Assembly: GCF_029360585.1 (NCBI RefSeq)
Contig: NZ_JAQZSJ010000023.1
Coordinates: forward strand, 1 to 64,000
DNA length: 64,000 nucleotides
Direction of reading: 5' to 3'
Source of the DNA: Cohnella caldifontis
GTDB taxonomy: Bacteria; Bacillota; Bacilli; Paenibacillales; Paenibacillaceae
The position numbers were made by a program, and so were the translations under genes. The notes beneath the pieces were generated by a model. The model had not been told where the DNA came from, searched no databases, and saw only the letters and a program-made list of their open reading frames with translations. Each line of letters begins with the position of its first letter. Positions within the stretch are counted from its first letter, which is position 1. Positions 7,780 through 18,277 of the stretch are shown piece after piece.

Positions 7780-9030
7780 TTACCCTTGCCGCCACACTTC
7801 CGCGCCTAAGTTGCTCAGCTGCGTGACGAGTTTCTCGTAGCCGCGGTCGATGTACTCGACTCCGGTGATTTCCGTGGTGCCTTCTTCGACCGTGAGCCCC
7901 GCGACCACGAGCGCGGCTCCCGCGCGCAGATCCGCTGCGCGAACCTTGGCGGCGTTCAACCGGCCGCCTTCAATGATGGCGGAACGGCCTTCCACCCGGA
8001 TTTGGGCGCCCATCCTTACCAGCTCCGGCACATGCTTGAAACGGTTGCTGTACACGTAATCGGTCAGGATGCTGACACCCGCCCCTTGCGTCAGCATGCT
8101 GGTCATCGGAGACTGGAGATCCGTCGCGAACCCCGGGTATACGAGAGCTTTGACGTCCACCGACTCATATTTCGGCTGCCCGACGACGCGGATGGCTTCG
8201 TCCATTTCGTACACGTGCACGCCCATCTCCTGAAGCTTGGCGGTCAGGGCCTCGAGATGTTTCGGGATGATGTTGTCGATCAGAACGTCGCCGCGGGTGG
8301 CCGCTGCGGCAATCATGTAGGTGCCCGCTTGGATCCGGTCCGGGATGATCGAATGCCGGCAGCCGTGCATTTCGCCGACCCCTTCGATTCGGATCGTTTC
8401 CGTTCCGGCTCCCTTGATCTTGGCCCCCATGGCGTTCAGCAGCGTGGCGACGTCGATGATTTCCGGCTCTTTCGCCGCGTTCTCGATGACCGTGGATCCT
8501 TTCGCGCGCGAAGCCGCCAGCATGATGTTGATCGTCGCGCCCACGCTGACCACGTCCAGGTAGATCTTGGCGCCGCGCAGCTCTTTCGCCCGGATCCGGA
8601 TCGCCCCGGACTCGTTGGTGACTTCGGCTCCGAGCGCCTCGAAGCCCTTGATGTGCTGGTCGATCGGCCGGGGTTCGAAATTGCAGCCTCCCGGAAGGCC
8701 GATCACCGCCTCCCCGAAACGTCCGAGCAGCGCGCCCATCAAATAATAGGAAGCGCGAAGAAGCTTCACGCGGCCGTTCGGCATCGGCACGGACCGGATG
8801 GACGAAGGATCGATCGTCATCGCGTCATCCGTCCAGCTCACCCGGCATCCCAATTGCTCCAACAGTTCCGCGTAAACCGCCACGTCCGTGAGCTGGGGCA
8901 GGTTGTCCAGCCGTACTTCCGTTTCCGCCAGAATCGCGGCGGGAATGAGCGCGATCGCGCTGTTCTTCGCGCCGCTGATGCCGACCGTCCCTCTCAGCGG
9001 CCGACCTCCCCGTATCATAAGCTTCTCCAT
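7780..9030 (-). CDS. murA: UDP-N-acetylglucosamine 1-carboxyvinyltransferase
   Basis: 417-residue cytosolic enzyme of the first committed peptidoglycan step, transferring enolpyruvate from PEP to UDP-GlcNAc. Visible: N-terminal [12 protein letters not shown] with the catalytic Lys region, and the loop [19 protein letters not shown], whose Cys is the residue alkylated by fosfomycin. ATG at 9030 after GGAGG with an 11-base spacer; an upstream ATG in the same frame lacks a ribosome site. Its place between fbaA and rho corresponds to the second Firmicute paralogue (MurAB/MurZ), so another murA probably exists elsewhere. Confidence 0.95.
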   Translation of the reverse strand: MEKLMIRGGRPLRGTVGISGAKNSAIALIPAAILAETEVRLDNLPQLTDVAVYAELLEQLGCRVSWTDDAMTIDPSSIRSVPMPNGRVKLLRASYYLMGALLGRFGEAVIGLPGGCNFEPRPIDQHIKGFEALGAEVTNESGAIRIRAKELRGAKIYLDVVSVGATINIMLAASRAKGSTVIENAAKEPEIIDVATLLNAMGAKIKGAGTETIRIEGVGEMHGCRHSIIPDRIQAGTYMIAAAATRGDVLIDNIIPKHLEALTAKLQEMGVHVYEMDEAIRVVGQPKYESVDVKALVYPGFATDLQSPMTSMLTQGAGVSILTDYVYSNRFKHVPELVRMGAQIRVEGRSAIIEGGRLNAAKVRAADLRAGAALVVAGLTVEEGTTEITGVEYIDRGYEKLVTQLSNLGAEVWRQG

Positions 9031-9073
9031 GACCGAAGGGTCCTCCTCAAGTTGTTCCGTGCCCATGAAGGAA

Positions 9074-9099
9074 CGGGAAAACGCCGATTGGCGTTTTCC
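9074..9099. terminator. Terminator between fbaA and murA
   Basis: Perfect 11-bp stem GGGAAAACGCC / GGCGTTTTCCC around a four-base loop. T-richness lies within the stem ends. It overlaps the region just upstream of murA. Confidence 0.6.
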
Positions 9100-9181
9100 C
9101 GCTGCTGAAAATACCGCTCTATTTCATCTTAACCCGTCCGAACAGACGGAAAACATCGATGTTTGGCCGGACGGCTTAGGC

Positions 9182-10036
9182 TTACGCTTGGTTGCTGCTA
9201 CCGAACAGACGGATTTTTTCCTTGACGACTTCCTTCATGGCGGTGCGGGCAGGCGTCAAGTATTTGCGGGGATCGTACACCTTGGCGTCTTTGCCGAGGA
9301 CTTCGCGGATCGCGGCCGTGCAAGCGACCTGGTTCTCGGTGTTCACGTTGATTTTGCCGACGCCGGCTTGGATCGATTCGCGGATCATTTCGTCCGGTAC
9401 GCCGGAGCCGCCGTGCAGCACGATCGGAACCGGGATTTTGGATACGACTGCGCGGATGATATCGTAGTGGATCTTGACTTCGCCTTTGTACATGCCGTGC
9501 GCGGTTCCGACGGCGATGGCCAGGGCATCGACGCCCGTTTCTTCGTAGAACCGGATCGCTTCCTCCGGCTTCGCCAGGGCAGCGTTGGCCTCGTCGACGC
9601 TGATGTCGTCTTCGACGCCGCCGATCGTGCCGAGCTCGCCTTCGACGGAGACGCCCATCGCGTGAGCGGCTTTGACGATTTCCTTCGTCAGCTTGATGTT
9701 CTCTTCATACGGATGGTGCGAGCCGTCGAACATGACGGAAGAGAATCCCGCGCGGATACAAGCCATCGCCACTTCGAACGAGCTCCCGTGGTCCAGGTGC
9801 AGCGCGATCGGAAGGCCCGATTTCTTGGCCGCCGCTTCCGCGATCGCGACCGTATACTCCATGCCCATGTATTTCAATGCGCCTTCGCTGACCCCGAAGA
9901 TGAAGGGGGACTTCTCTTCGATCGCCGCGTCGGTGATCGCTTGGGCGAACTCCAGGTTGTTCATGTTGAACTGGCCGACGGCAAACTTGCCGGCTTTGGC
10001 TTTGGGCAAAAACTCGTTCATCGATACAAGTGGCAT
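9182..10036 (-). CDS. fbaA: Class II fructose-1,6-bisphosphate aldolase
   Basis: 284-residue glycolytic and gluconeogenic enzyme cleaving fructose-1,6-bisphosphate to DHAP and glyceraldehyde-3-phosphate. Zinc and substrate motifs are clear: LHLDHGSSFEVAMACI, FDGSHHPYEEN, AVGTAHGMYKG, LHGGSGVPDE and KINVNTENQ. ATG at 10036 with GGAGG ten bases upstream. Full family length. Position between spo0F and murA is conserved with B. subtilis; the transaldolase gene usually found between fbaA and murA there is absent. Confidence 0.97.
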   Translation of the reverse strand: MPLVSMNEFLPKAKAGKFAVGQFNMNNLEFAQAITDAAIEEKSPFIFGVSEGALKYMGMEYTVAIAEAAAKKSGLPIALHLDHGSSFEVAMACIRAGFSSVMFDGSHHPYEENIKLTKEIVKAAHAMGVSVEGELGTIGGVEDDISVDEANAALAKPEEAIRFYEETGVDALAIAVGTAHGMYKGEVKIHYDIIRAVVSKIPVPIVLHGGSGVPDEMIRESIQAGVGKINVNTENQVACTAAIREVLGKDAKVYDPRKYLTPARTAMKEVVKEKIRLFGSSNQA

Positions 10037-10130
10037 TTTACATGTTCCTCCTGCGAATTCAATTCTCGAATCCCTATCCGAATTTCATACTGAGGTATTA
10101 TACCACAAAACCTGGACAAGAAAGAAGGTC

Positions 10131-10526
10131 TCACGACCCCGTGGCGATCCGGGACGCGGGACCTTCACCCATCTGCAGATTGACGGCCATTCTCATCTCG
10201 TCGATATCGAAAGGTTTGGTGAAGTGCATCAAAGCCCCTAAATCCGTGGCTTCCTTGATCATGTCGAGCTCGCCGTACGCGGTCATCATGATCACTTTGA
10301 TGTCTAGGTTGATTTCCTTGATTTTCTTCAATATCTCAAGTCCGTCCATGCCGGGAATCTTCATGTCGAGCAGCACCAGGTCGGGCGCGTGGTTCTTCAC
10401 GATCTCGAGCGCCGCCCGGCCGTTGGCGGCCTGGAACGTCTCGTACCCTTCCGTTGAAAACACTTCAAGCAGCAAAATCCGGATGCCTACTTGGTCGTCG
10501 ACGATCAACAGTTTTTTCTTGTTCAC
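10131..10526 (-). CDS. spo0F: Sporulation initiation phosphotransferase Spo0F
   Basis: 131-residue single-domain response regulator of the sporulation phosphorelay: it receives phosphate from sensor kinases and passes it to Spo0B. It closely follows the B. subtilis sequence, with acidic pocket IVDDQVGIR, phospho-acceptor [13 protein letters not shown] (Asp near 53), switch [10 protein letters not shown], and FTKPFDIDE with the conserved Lys. No DNA-binding domain. GTG start at 10526 with GGAGG eight bases upstream. A C-terminal extension of about ten residues ([12 protein letters not shown]) exceeds the Bacillus protein. A Spo0E-like phosphatase is also in this window at 50969. Confidence 0.96.
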   Translation of the reverse strand: MNKKKLLIVDDQVGIRILLLEVFSTEGYETFQAANGRAALEIVKNHAPDLVLLDMKIPGMDGLEILKKIKEINLDIKVIMMTAYGELDMIKEATDLGALMHFTKPFDIDEMRMAVNLQMGEGPASRIATGS

Positions 10527-10633
10527 CGTTCATCCCTCCATTGCTGAACCTGCCTTGTCCTTCCCGACATCGCGCATCCTTTCTATATTCGCGGTCCCCC
10601 GCGCGGATTCCTTCCTTTTCCATTTAAAAAAAA

Positions 10634-10659
10634 TAACGTCCTGGAATTCCAGGACGTTA
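10634..10659 (-). terminator. Terminator of pyrG
   Basis: Perfect 11-bp stem TAACGTCCTGG / CCAGGACGTTA with loop AATT, followed on the minus strand by a run of eight T. Confidence 0.9.
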
Positions 10660-10674
10660 ACGCTTCGACCAGAT

Positions 10675-12285
<1,611 letters not shown>

Positions 12286-12372
12286 CTAAACCTCCCACCA
12301 CATGCCGCTTTGGCATTATCTTATCATTGCCCAGTTCTCCGAATCCGCCATCCGTCAGAACCAAGAAAAAAC

Positions 12373-12408
12373 AAAAAAGTGACACCCAATAAATGGGGGC
12401 ACTTTTTT
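12373..12408 (-). terminator. Terminator between rpoE and pyrG
   Basis: AAAAAAGTG..CACCC / TGGGGGCACTTTTTT imperfect stem with A- and T-runs on both sides. It terminates rpoE; because it lies about 95 bases before pyrG it could also act as a pyrG attenuator, as this gap holds a pyrG attenuator in Bacillus. Confidence 0.75.
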
Positions 12409-12541
12409 CAAATATTCCCTATGAACATACTCGGTTCAAAAGCCCAAGCATAAGTTTACCGTCTGTCCTGGGCAGTGTCAAGCCAAAAACCGAAGGCCGG
12501 CTCCGCGATCCGCCGCGCGGCCCGCGAAGCCGGAATTTCCT

Positions 12542-13132
12542 TTAATCTTCGTCCTCTTCGTCAGCCAGATCTTCATCCTCGTCCGAATCGGCGAGATCTT
12601 CGTCTTCGCCTTCGGCATCCTCTTCGTCCACGAGTTCCTCGTCCAGCACGGCGTCTTCCTCGTCATCGAGCACGACTTCTTCGTCCACTTCGGCGGTTTC
12701 TTCGCCTTCGTCGAAGATTTCCTCGCGGTCTTCGTCGAACAGGTCGAAATTCTCGTCGTCCGTCGTAAAGGTATCCTCTTCTTCCTCGCCGTACAGATCC
12801 TCGTCTTCATCGTCGTCGTCGTTAATGATATGGGGCCGCTTGCCGCCTCCGGCAACGCCGTCGGTATCGCGTTCCACGGGATACCAGCGTTTGAGACCCC
12901 ACACGTTGCCGCCTACGCAGGCAAACCGGCCGTCGATGTTGATCTCGGTATACAGCTGGGCAATCACTTCATTGATCTGTTCTTCGGTGAAACCGCGAAG
13001 CTTCGCGACTTCATTCATCAGATCGCGGTAATAAAACGGGGTGTTGGCCGCCTTCAGCACTTCGAAGGCAAGGTCGACCATCGGCATTTCCCGGATCTTC
13101 TCGGAGTCGAGCTTCAATGCATACTCGGCCAC
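12542..13132 (-). CDS. rpoE: DNA-directed RNA polymerase subunit delta
   Basis: 196-residue Firmicute-specific RNA polymerase subunit. Residues 1-90 form the folded winged-helix (HARE-HTH) domain, ending FACVGGNVWGLKRWYP; residues from about 110 to the end are an Asp/Glu-dominated tail, longer than the B. subtilis tail. The tail displaces nucleic acid and promotes polymerase recycling, a role shared with HelD (see 29916). GTG start at 13132 preceded by GAGAGGA. The repetitive GAC/GAA codons make this stretch low complexity. Confidence 0.95.
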   Translation of the reverse strand: MAEYALKLDSEKIREMPMVDLAFEVLKAANTPFYYRDLMNEVAKLRGFTEEQINEVIAQLYTEINIDGRFACVGGNVWGLKRWYPVERDTDGVAGGGKRPHIINDDDDEDEDLYGEEEEDTFTTDDENFDLFDEDREEIFDEGEETAEVDEEVVLDDEEDAVLDEELVDEEDAEGEDEDLADSDEDEDLADEEDED

Positions 13133-13259
13133 GTTTTCCCATCCTCTCTGTATGTAAACCGTCCATGAGCTGGCGCCTGAATGTCAACTTATAGTAAACC
13201 TTATTTCTCGTAAAATTGCAAGCTGAGCGGGCGTTCAGGGCACGCCCCGTTCGCAAAGG

Positions 13260-13306
13260 CGAAAAGCGAAGACATCGTCCTTCTCAGGCGGCATCTTCGC
13301 TTTTCG
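13260..13306. other. Inverted repeat in the rpoE/subtilase divergent region
   Basis: CGAAAAGCGAAGA (13260-13272) pairs perfectly with TCTTCGCTTTTCG (13294-13306) around a 21-base loop. It lies in the 375-base gap between divergent rpoE and the subtilase gene, which otherwise shows only a weak minus-strand TTGCAA/TACTAT pair near 13190 and a second small hairpin near 13365. No gene is visible. A structured rpoE leader or a terminator of an unseen RNA are both possible. Confidence 0.45.
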
Positions 13307-13507
13307 ACTGTATCCCCCCGGCCGCTCCGCGGACGGAAGGACCGGTATGGCCGAGAGTCTCCGGCTCGAAACTCTCCCTTCAGAGTATGCCCCCGCAGGT
13401 GAATTGACACGGAGCGATGCCCATTTCTCCCCAAAAAAGGCCGCTTCCCAAGCCGTCCATCCGGCATCTTCATACGATAGGGAAGCACTTCGCGGGAGGG
13501 GACCGTC

Positions 13508-14653
13508 ATGAACGCGAACGGATTACTGGATTGGCTGCACTATTCCCTAACCGAAGGCGGAGCGCGCGGCCGGAAAACCATCCTGCGGTTCTCCGATCCC
13601 GGAGATTATCGGCAAATCTTGAAAGTGCTTGAACGGATGCGGCCCCGCAGGGCAGGGGCCGGGACCGGAAGCATTCGGCGCCTCGGTCTCATCCGCGGCA
13701 TTTCGTGCCCCTCGCCTCCCCCGTCGATCGCGCGCGATTGGAACGACAAAATCCGATGCGAAGAAGACGAAACGATCCGGATCGACGCCTTGTCGAGAGG
13801 CTCCGTCTCGATCGATCAAGGGATCCCTTGGGGCGTCCGGCACATTCAGGCTCCCGAGGCGTGGAACCGGACGACCGGACTGGGCGTGCGGATTGGGGTG
13901 ATCGATACCGGGGTCGATTTCCGGCATCCCGACTTGCGCTATTCCGTCGAGCGGGGAATCAACCTGATCTACCGCACCCTTCCTCCGCAGGACGACAACG
14001 GACACGGCACCCACATCGCCGGCACGATCGCGGCCGCCAACCGGATGGAAGGCATGATCGGCGTCGCGCCCCGGGCTTCCGTCCATCCGGTGAAAGCCTT
14101 CGATTACGGGGGCACGGCCTATGTATCGGACATCATCTTGGGCCTCGACTGGTGCGTCCGCAACCGAATGCATATCGTCAACATGAGCTTCGGCATGCAA
14201 AACCGCAGCCGATCCTTGCTGCAGGCGGTCGCAGCCGCCAATCAGGCCGGCGTCGTCGTCGTGGCGTCATCCGGCAACGACGGGCGCAGCAGCGGCATCG
14301 ATTACCCCGCCCGGTACGGGAACACGATCGCCGTCGGCGCGACCAACGAGCTGGGACGCGTCGCTTCGTTCACCAACCGCAGCGGGCTCATCGATATTTA
14401 CGCGCCCGGCGACAAGATCGTCTCCGCATGGGTAGGCAGCAAGTACCGGGAAATGAGCGGCACCTCCATGGCGACCTCCCACGTCAGCGGAGCGATCGCC
14501 CTGCTGCTGGCGTTGAAGCCGGGGCTTACGCCGCAGCAGATCAAAGAAATCATCCAGCGATCCGGCAAACCCCTGAAAGGCGCGAAAGCTCCCCGGGCGG
14601 CCGGGGAGCTGAACGTGATCCGATTGCTGAAAGCGGCGGACATCCGAAAATAG
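13508..14653 (+). CDS. Subtilisin-like serine protease (S8 family)
   Basis: 381-residue peptidase with the full catalytic triad in order: GVIDTGVDFRHPDL (Asp near 137), DNGHGTHIAGTIAA (His near 169) and GTSMATSHVSGA (Ser near 323); the oxyanion Asn is in SSGNDG. No signal peptide is visible: the N terminus MNANGLLDWLHYSLTEGG is polar. Residues about 20-60 (ILRFSDPGDYRQILKVLERM) look like an I9-type inhibitory propeptide. It may therefore be an intracellular or non-classically released protease. ATG at 13508 with GGGAGGGGA upstream. Monocistronic, convergent with argS. Confidence 0.88.
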   Translation: MNANGLLDWLHYSLTEGGARGRKTILRFSDPGDYRQILKVLERMRPRRAGAGTGSIRRLGLIRGISCPSPPPSIARDWNDKIRCEEDETIRIDALSRGSVSIDQGIPWGVRHIQAPEAWNRTTGLGVRIGVIDTGVDFRHPDLRYSVERGINLIYRTLPPQDDNGHGTHIAGTIAAANRMEGMIGVAPRASVHPVKAFDYGGTAYVSDIILGLDWCVRNRMHIVNMSFGMQNRSRSLLQAVAAANQAGVVVVASSGNDGRSSGIDYPARYGNTIAVGATNELGRVASFTNRSGLIDIYAPGDKIVSAWVGSKYREMSGTSMATSHVSGAIALLLALKPGLTPQQIKEIIQRSGKPLKGAKAPRAAGELNVIRLLKAADIRK

Positions 14654-14677
14654 CGTTCGCGGCTTCCGTTAAATGGG

Positions 14678-16354
14678 TTACATCCGCTCCGGTGCGGAGA
14701 CGCCGACCATCTTCAGGCAGTTCGCGAGAACGATCCGAAGCGCCGCGAGCAGCTGCAGGCGGGCCTGGCTCTGCTCCGCGTCCTCGGTGATGACGCGTTC
14801 CGCCCGGTAATAGCTGTGGAACAGCGAAGCCAGTTCGTAGACGTACCGGATCATCGCATGCGGGGCGAAACTCCTCGCCGCGTCGGCGACGATTTCGGGC
14901 AGCTCGCCCATCTTGCGCAGCAGGCCGTACTCTTGCTCCGCGGTCAATCGGTGCAGCGGAGCTTCTTCCCACGGGAGCAGCGCGATGCCTTGTTCCTCCG
15001 CTTGGCGGAAAATGCTGCAAATTCTCGCATGGGCATATTGGACGTAGTAGACAGGGTTTTCGTTCGACGTCGACACCGCCAGATCCATGTCGAAGTCCAG
15101 GTGCGAGTCCATGCTCCGCATGGTGAAGAAGTAGCGGATCGCATCCACGCCGACTTCGTCCATCAAGTCTTCCATCGTGACGGCTTTGCCCGTCCGTTTG
15201 GACATTTTGACTTTCTCGCCGTTCTGGAACAAGCTGACCATCTGCGCGATCAGGACGGTGAGCTTCGACGGATCGTTGCCCAAAGCCGCCATGGCCGCTT
15301 TCATCCGGGGGATGTACCCATGGTGGTCGGCTCCCCAGATGTTGATCATCCGATCGTAGCCTCGGCCGTACTTATCCATATGGTAGGCGATGTCGGGCGT
15401 CAAATAGGTATAGGAACCGTCGCTCTTCACGAGCACGCGGTCTTTGTCGTCTCCGTAGGGCGTGGTGGACAACCATATGGCCCCGTCCTGCTCGTAGACT
15501 TGGCCTTTGGCGCGGAGGGCGTCCAGCGCGGCCGTCACCTTGCCGGTCTCGTAAAGCGATGTCTCGCTGTACCATACGTCGAAGCGGACGCCGAAGCGCT
15601 CCAAGTCCCGCTTCAGCTTATCGAGCTCCCGTTCCAGCCCGTAGCTGCGGAAGAACGCGAGCCGCTCCTCTTCGGGCAGCGCCAGCAGACGGTCGCCTTC
15701 GCGTTCCGCCAGCTCCCGGGCGAAGCCGACGATGTCTTCGCCGTGGTAGCCGTCCTCCGGCATCTCGGCCTGTTGGCCCAGCGCTTGGCGATACCGCGCC
15801 TCGATCGACTTGGCCAGGTTCGCTACCTGGTTGCCGGCATCGTTGATGTAATATTCGCGGGTCACCTCGTAACCGGCGTATTCCAGCAAATTGCACAACG
15901 CGTCGCCGACCGCGGCACCGCGGGCGTGCCCCAGATGCAGGCTTCCCGTCGGATTCGCGCTGACGAATTCGACTTGGATTTTCTGCCCGTGCCCCGCTTC
16001 GACGGAACCGTAACGGTTCCCTTGGGTCCGTACGTCGCCGATGACCGGGTGCAGGAAACTTTTATCCAGTCGGAAATTGATGAATCCGGGGCCGGCGATC
16101 TCCGCGGATTCGATCCAGGCGCGGCTTTTGTCGAGATGCTCCAGGATGAGCTCCGCGATCTGGCGCGGATTGCGCTTGGCGATTTTGGTCAATTGCATGG
16201 CCAGGTTCGTGGCCAGGTCGCCGTGCGCCTTGTCCTTGGGCACCTCCAGCACGATGGCCGGCAGCTCGTCGCGGCTGTCCGCCAGTCCGGCCCCCAGCAC
16301 CGCGTCGGACAGTGCGTTCGACATGACGGTATGAAGCTTCTCCAAAACGTTCAT
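14678..16354 (-). CDS. argS: Arginine--tRNA ligase
   Basis: 558-residue class I aminoacyl-tRNA synthetase. HIGH-type motif [13 protein letters not shown] (about residue 130), KMSKRTG in place of KMSKS, N-terminal Add1 domain ([15 protein letters not shown]) and C-terminal DALR anticodon-binding domain ending VSAPERM. The ATG at 16354 overlaps the stop of the preceding gene as ATGA, with GGAGG upstream. No T-box leader is present; the operon promoter is at 16842-16870. Confidence 0.97.
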   Translation of the reverse strand: MNVLEKLHTVMSNALSDAVLGAGLADSRDELPAIVLEVPKDKAHGDLATNLAMQLTKIAKRNPRQIAELILEHLDKSRAWIESAEIAGPGFINFRLDKSFLHPVIGDVRTQGNRYGSVEAGHGQKIQVEFVSANPTGSLHLGHARGAAVGDALCNLLEYAGYEVTREYYINDAGNQVANLAKSIEARYRQALGQQAEMPEDGYHGEDIVGFARELAEREGDRLLALPEEERLAFFRSYGLERELDKLKRDLERFGVRFDVWYSETSLYETGKVTAALDALRAKGQVYEQDGAIWLSTTPYGDDKDRVLVKSDGSYTYLTPDIAYHMDKYGRGYDRMINIWGADHHGYIPRMKAAMAALGNDPSKLTVLIAQMVSLFQNGEKVKMSKRTGKAVTMEDLMDEVGVDAIRYFFTMRSMDSHLDFDMDLAVSTSNENPVYYVQYAHARICSIFRQAEEQGIALLPWEEAPLHRLTAEQEYGLLRKMGELPEIVADAARSFAPHAMIRYVYELASLFHSYYRAERVITEDAEQSQARLQLLAALRIVLANCLKMVGVSAPERM

Positions 16355-16797
16355 TTCGCAACTTCCTCCCGAATTTCCAGCCTGACCGAACAGCGTTCCG
16401 TTTGCCGATCCGCCGTTCTCCAGTCGTATTCCCACTCCACGCTGCCCCCGCCCGGCAGCAAGTCCATTTCGATGCGGGTCGTGTAAGCCTCCGCCCGGAG
16501 CGTCCCGTAGCGGGTGCCGATCGTTCCCGCCTTCCATTCCCCTACGCGGAACACTTGATCCTGGGCGATTTCCCCTTTGCGGTTCATCCGGATCTCGTCT
16601 TCCCGCAGGATCAGCATCATTTCCGAAGCAGGGCTGTCGTCTTGAGGCGCGTCGGCCGTCCTGCCCGTCTCCTGCAATCGGCAAGTCAGAGCCCATCCGT
16701 GAAGCAAGCGATGCAGCTGCCCCGCGGCGGCCAGCTCCACCGCCCCGCCGTCCCGCCGGATGCGCAGGGAGGCGGACACGCGCGCGGCGTCCGGCAT
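16351..16797 (-). CDS. DUF1934 (YwiB family) protein
   Basis: 148-residue protein of unknown function with the beta-barrel pattern of the YwiB family: alternating strands such as [17 protein letters not shown] and [24 protein letters not shown] start it at the ATG at 16797, which has GGGAGG seven bases upstream; an ATG eleven codons earlier would lie almost at the predicted transcription start. It overlaps argS by four bases, the same pairing as ywiB-argS in B. subtilis. No catalytic motif is evident. Confidence 0.8.
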   Translation of the reverse strand: MPDAARVSASLRIRRDGGAVELAAAGQLHRLLHGWALTCRLQETGRTADAPQDDSPASEMMLILREDEIRMNRKGEIAQDQVFRVGEWKAGTIGTRYGTLRAEAYTTRIEMDLLPGGGSVEWEYDWRTADRQTERCSVRLEIREEVAK

Positions 16798-16841
16798 GCG
16801 GCTCCCTCCCGTCTTCAGCGGTTCCTTCATTTAATATTACT

Positions 16842-16870
16842 ACTATATACAGAACGGCGGGGCAATTCAA
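16842..16870 (-). promoter_or_regulatory. Sigma-A promoter of the ywiB-argS operon
   Basis: TTGAAT (16870-16865), 17-base spacer, TATAGT (16847-16842) on the minus strand. The remaining gap to 17143 on either strand shows no gene, only GC-rich sequence without motifs I recognise. Confidence 0.65.
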
Positions 16871-17143
16871 TGAGGGAACAGACAGGCCGCATCTACGCGA
16901 ATCCAGGCTCGCGGGCAGGCGCCGACCGGGGGCCACCCGCGCCAGTCTGCGCTTCGGCGGCGCGCAAGCCCAAATGGCGGCTTTGGCAAGGAGTCAAATA
17001 GGGTTGCAGGGACGGATGCGGCTCGCTCCCGATCCGATGGACGCCCGATTGAATGCGTGCCTCCGACGTTATGGGAACGGTTTCCCCCGGTCTCTTCTCC
17101 TCGTCATCCTGCCGCGCTCCTTATCCGTCCGTCCGGAAAAAGA

Positions 17144-17179
17144 AAAGGCCCGCGTCCGATCGACCGGACAAGGGCCTTT
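17144..17179 (-). terminator. Terminator of speE
   Basis: Nested stem AAAGGCCC..GTCCG / CGGAC..GGGCCTTT followed on the minus strand by TTTTCTTTTT. Confidence 0.9.
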
Positions 17180-17197
17180 GTCACGCGCACCTGCGCC

Positions 17198-18034
17198 TTA
17201 CTTCGTCAAATCCTCCACGAACTTCGGCAGCACGAACGCGGCTTTGTGCAGGCGGGGCGAGTAGTATTTCGTGTCGAGCTCCGGAATGGCGCTCTCGTCG
17301 ACGGCCAGCGGATCGTGTTTCTTGCTGCCCATCGTGAACGTCCACAGTCCGCTCGGATAGGTGGGCACGTTCGCCGCGTACACCCGAACGAGCGGGAACA
17401 CTTCCTTCACGTCGCGGTTCACGCTTTGGATCAAATCCGCTTTGAACCAGGGATTGTCGGTCTGGGCGACGAACAGTCCGTCTTCCTTGAGCGATTCGTA
17501 GATCCCCTGATAGAAGCCGCGCGTGAACAGGTTCACCGCCGGGCCGACCGGCTCCGTCGTGTCCGCGAGGATGACGTCGTACGCGTTCTTGTGGTCGTGG
17601 ATATGCATGAAGCCGTCGTTCACCAGCACTTCGACGCGGGGATCGTCCAGCTTCCCGGCGATTTCCGGCAAATATTTCTTCGAATATTCGATGACTTTGC
17701 CGTCGATGTCGACGAGCACGGCCTTCTTCACCTGGGGATGCTTCAGCACTTCCCGGATGACGCCGCCGTCGCCGCCGCCTACCACGAGCACGTGCTCGGG
17801 ATTCGGATGGGTGAACAGCGGCACGTGGGCCACCATTTCGTGGTAGACGAATTCGTCCTTGATCGTCGTCATGACCATGCCGTCAAGAACGAGCATGTTG
17901 CCCCACTCTTCCGTCTCGATCATCGCGAGCTCTTGGAAATCGGTCTGTTCGTGGACCATCGTTTGCTTGATTTTCATCGTGATGCCGTAATTTTCGGTCT
18001 GCTTCTCGGTGAACCACAATTCCATGGAAGACAT
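17198..18034 (-). CDS. speE: Spermidine synthase (polyamine aminopropyltransferase)
   Basis: 278-residue enzyme transferring an aminopropyl group from decarboxylated SAM to putrescine. Visible: [21 protein letters not shown]-binding loop (about residues 83-100), [15 protein letters not shown], catalytic Asp segment [12 protein letters not shown] and FVAQTDNPW. Very close to the B. subtilis protein along its whole length. ATG at 18034 with GAGGGGGG six bases upstream. speB, the agmatinase partner that follows speE in Bacillus, is not next to it. Confidence 0.96.
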   Translation of the reverse strand: MSSMELWFTEKQTENYGITMKIKQTMVHEQTDFQELAMIETEEWGNMLVLDGMVMTTIKDEFVYHEMVAHVPLFTHPNPEHVLVVGGGDGGVIREVLKHPQVKKAVLVDIDGKVIEYSKKYLPEIAGKLDDPRVEVLVNDGFMHIHDHKNAYDVILADTTEPVGPAVNLFTRGFYQGIYESLKEDGLFVAQTDNPWFKADLIQSVNRDVKEVFPLVRVYAANVPTYPSGLWTFTMGSKKHDPLAVDESAIPELDTKYYSPRLHKAAFVLPKFVEDLTK

Positions 18035-18085
18035 GGGAGACCCCCCTCTTTCCTAGGTAAATGCCGACAATCCGGAACAAATTGT

Positions 18086-18113
18086 ATTATAGGCCATTAC
18101 CCGCGAAAATCAA
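18086..18113 (-). promoter_or_regulatory. Sigma-A promoter of speE
   Basis: TTGATT (18113-18108), 16-base spacer and a perfect TATAAT (18091-18086) on the minus strand, about 50 bases before the start codon. Confidence 0.7.
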
Positions 18114-18229
18114 AGCAACCCGGCGGCGTAAGCCGGCAGGCTCTCACGGTCGGGGAATCACGCTCCGTCCGAATCGAACGGCGCGCCTCCCGAATAGCCT
18201 TCGTCCCCCTTCTCCATACTAGGAGGAAA

Positions 18230-18277
18230 ATGATGCCGATGGAGGAAGGAGGCGGGCCGTTTGGAATCGCGACATAA
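18230..18277 (+). CDS. Possible 15-codon leader peptide overlapping the PBP gene start
   Basis: AGGAGGAAA directly precedes ATGATG, opening a frame of 15 codons (MMPMEEGGGPFGIAT) that ends with TAA at 18277, out of frame with and 17 bases inside the PBP gene. Its ribosome site is stronger than that of the PBP gene, whose own GGAGG lies inside this small frame. Translation of the leader could expose or block PBP initiation. Coding function of the peptide itself is doubtful. Confidence 0.4.
   Translation: MMPMEEGGGPFGIAT

Noticed and set aside
10527..10674. Small gene between spo0F and pyrG
   Set aside because: The short frames there lack ribosome sites and the interval is filled by the pyrG terminator and the spo0F upstream region.
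14816..16486. 556-codon open frame on the plus strand
   Set aside because: Antisense shadow of argS, which has all synthetase motifs; the mirrored frame has none.
16355..16936. N-terminal extension of argS to 752 residues
   Set aside because: The frame is open upstream by chance; ArgS homology begins at [10 protein letters not shown], and the extension lies out of frame over the DUF1934 gene.
16871..17143. Gene or RNA in the gap between the ywiB promoter and the speE terminator
   Set aside because: No frame has a ribosome site and a plausible protein, and no RNA family motif was recognised.
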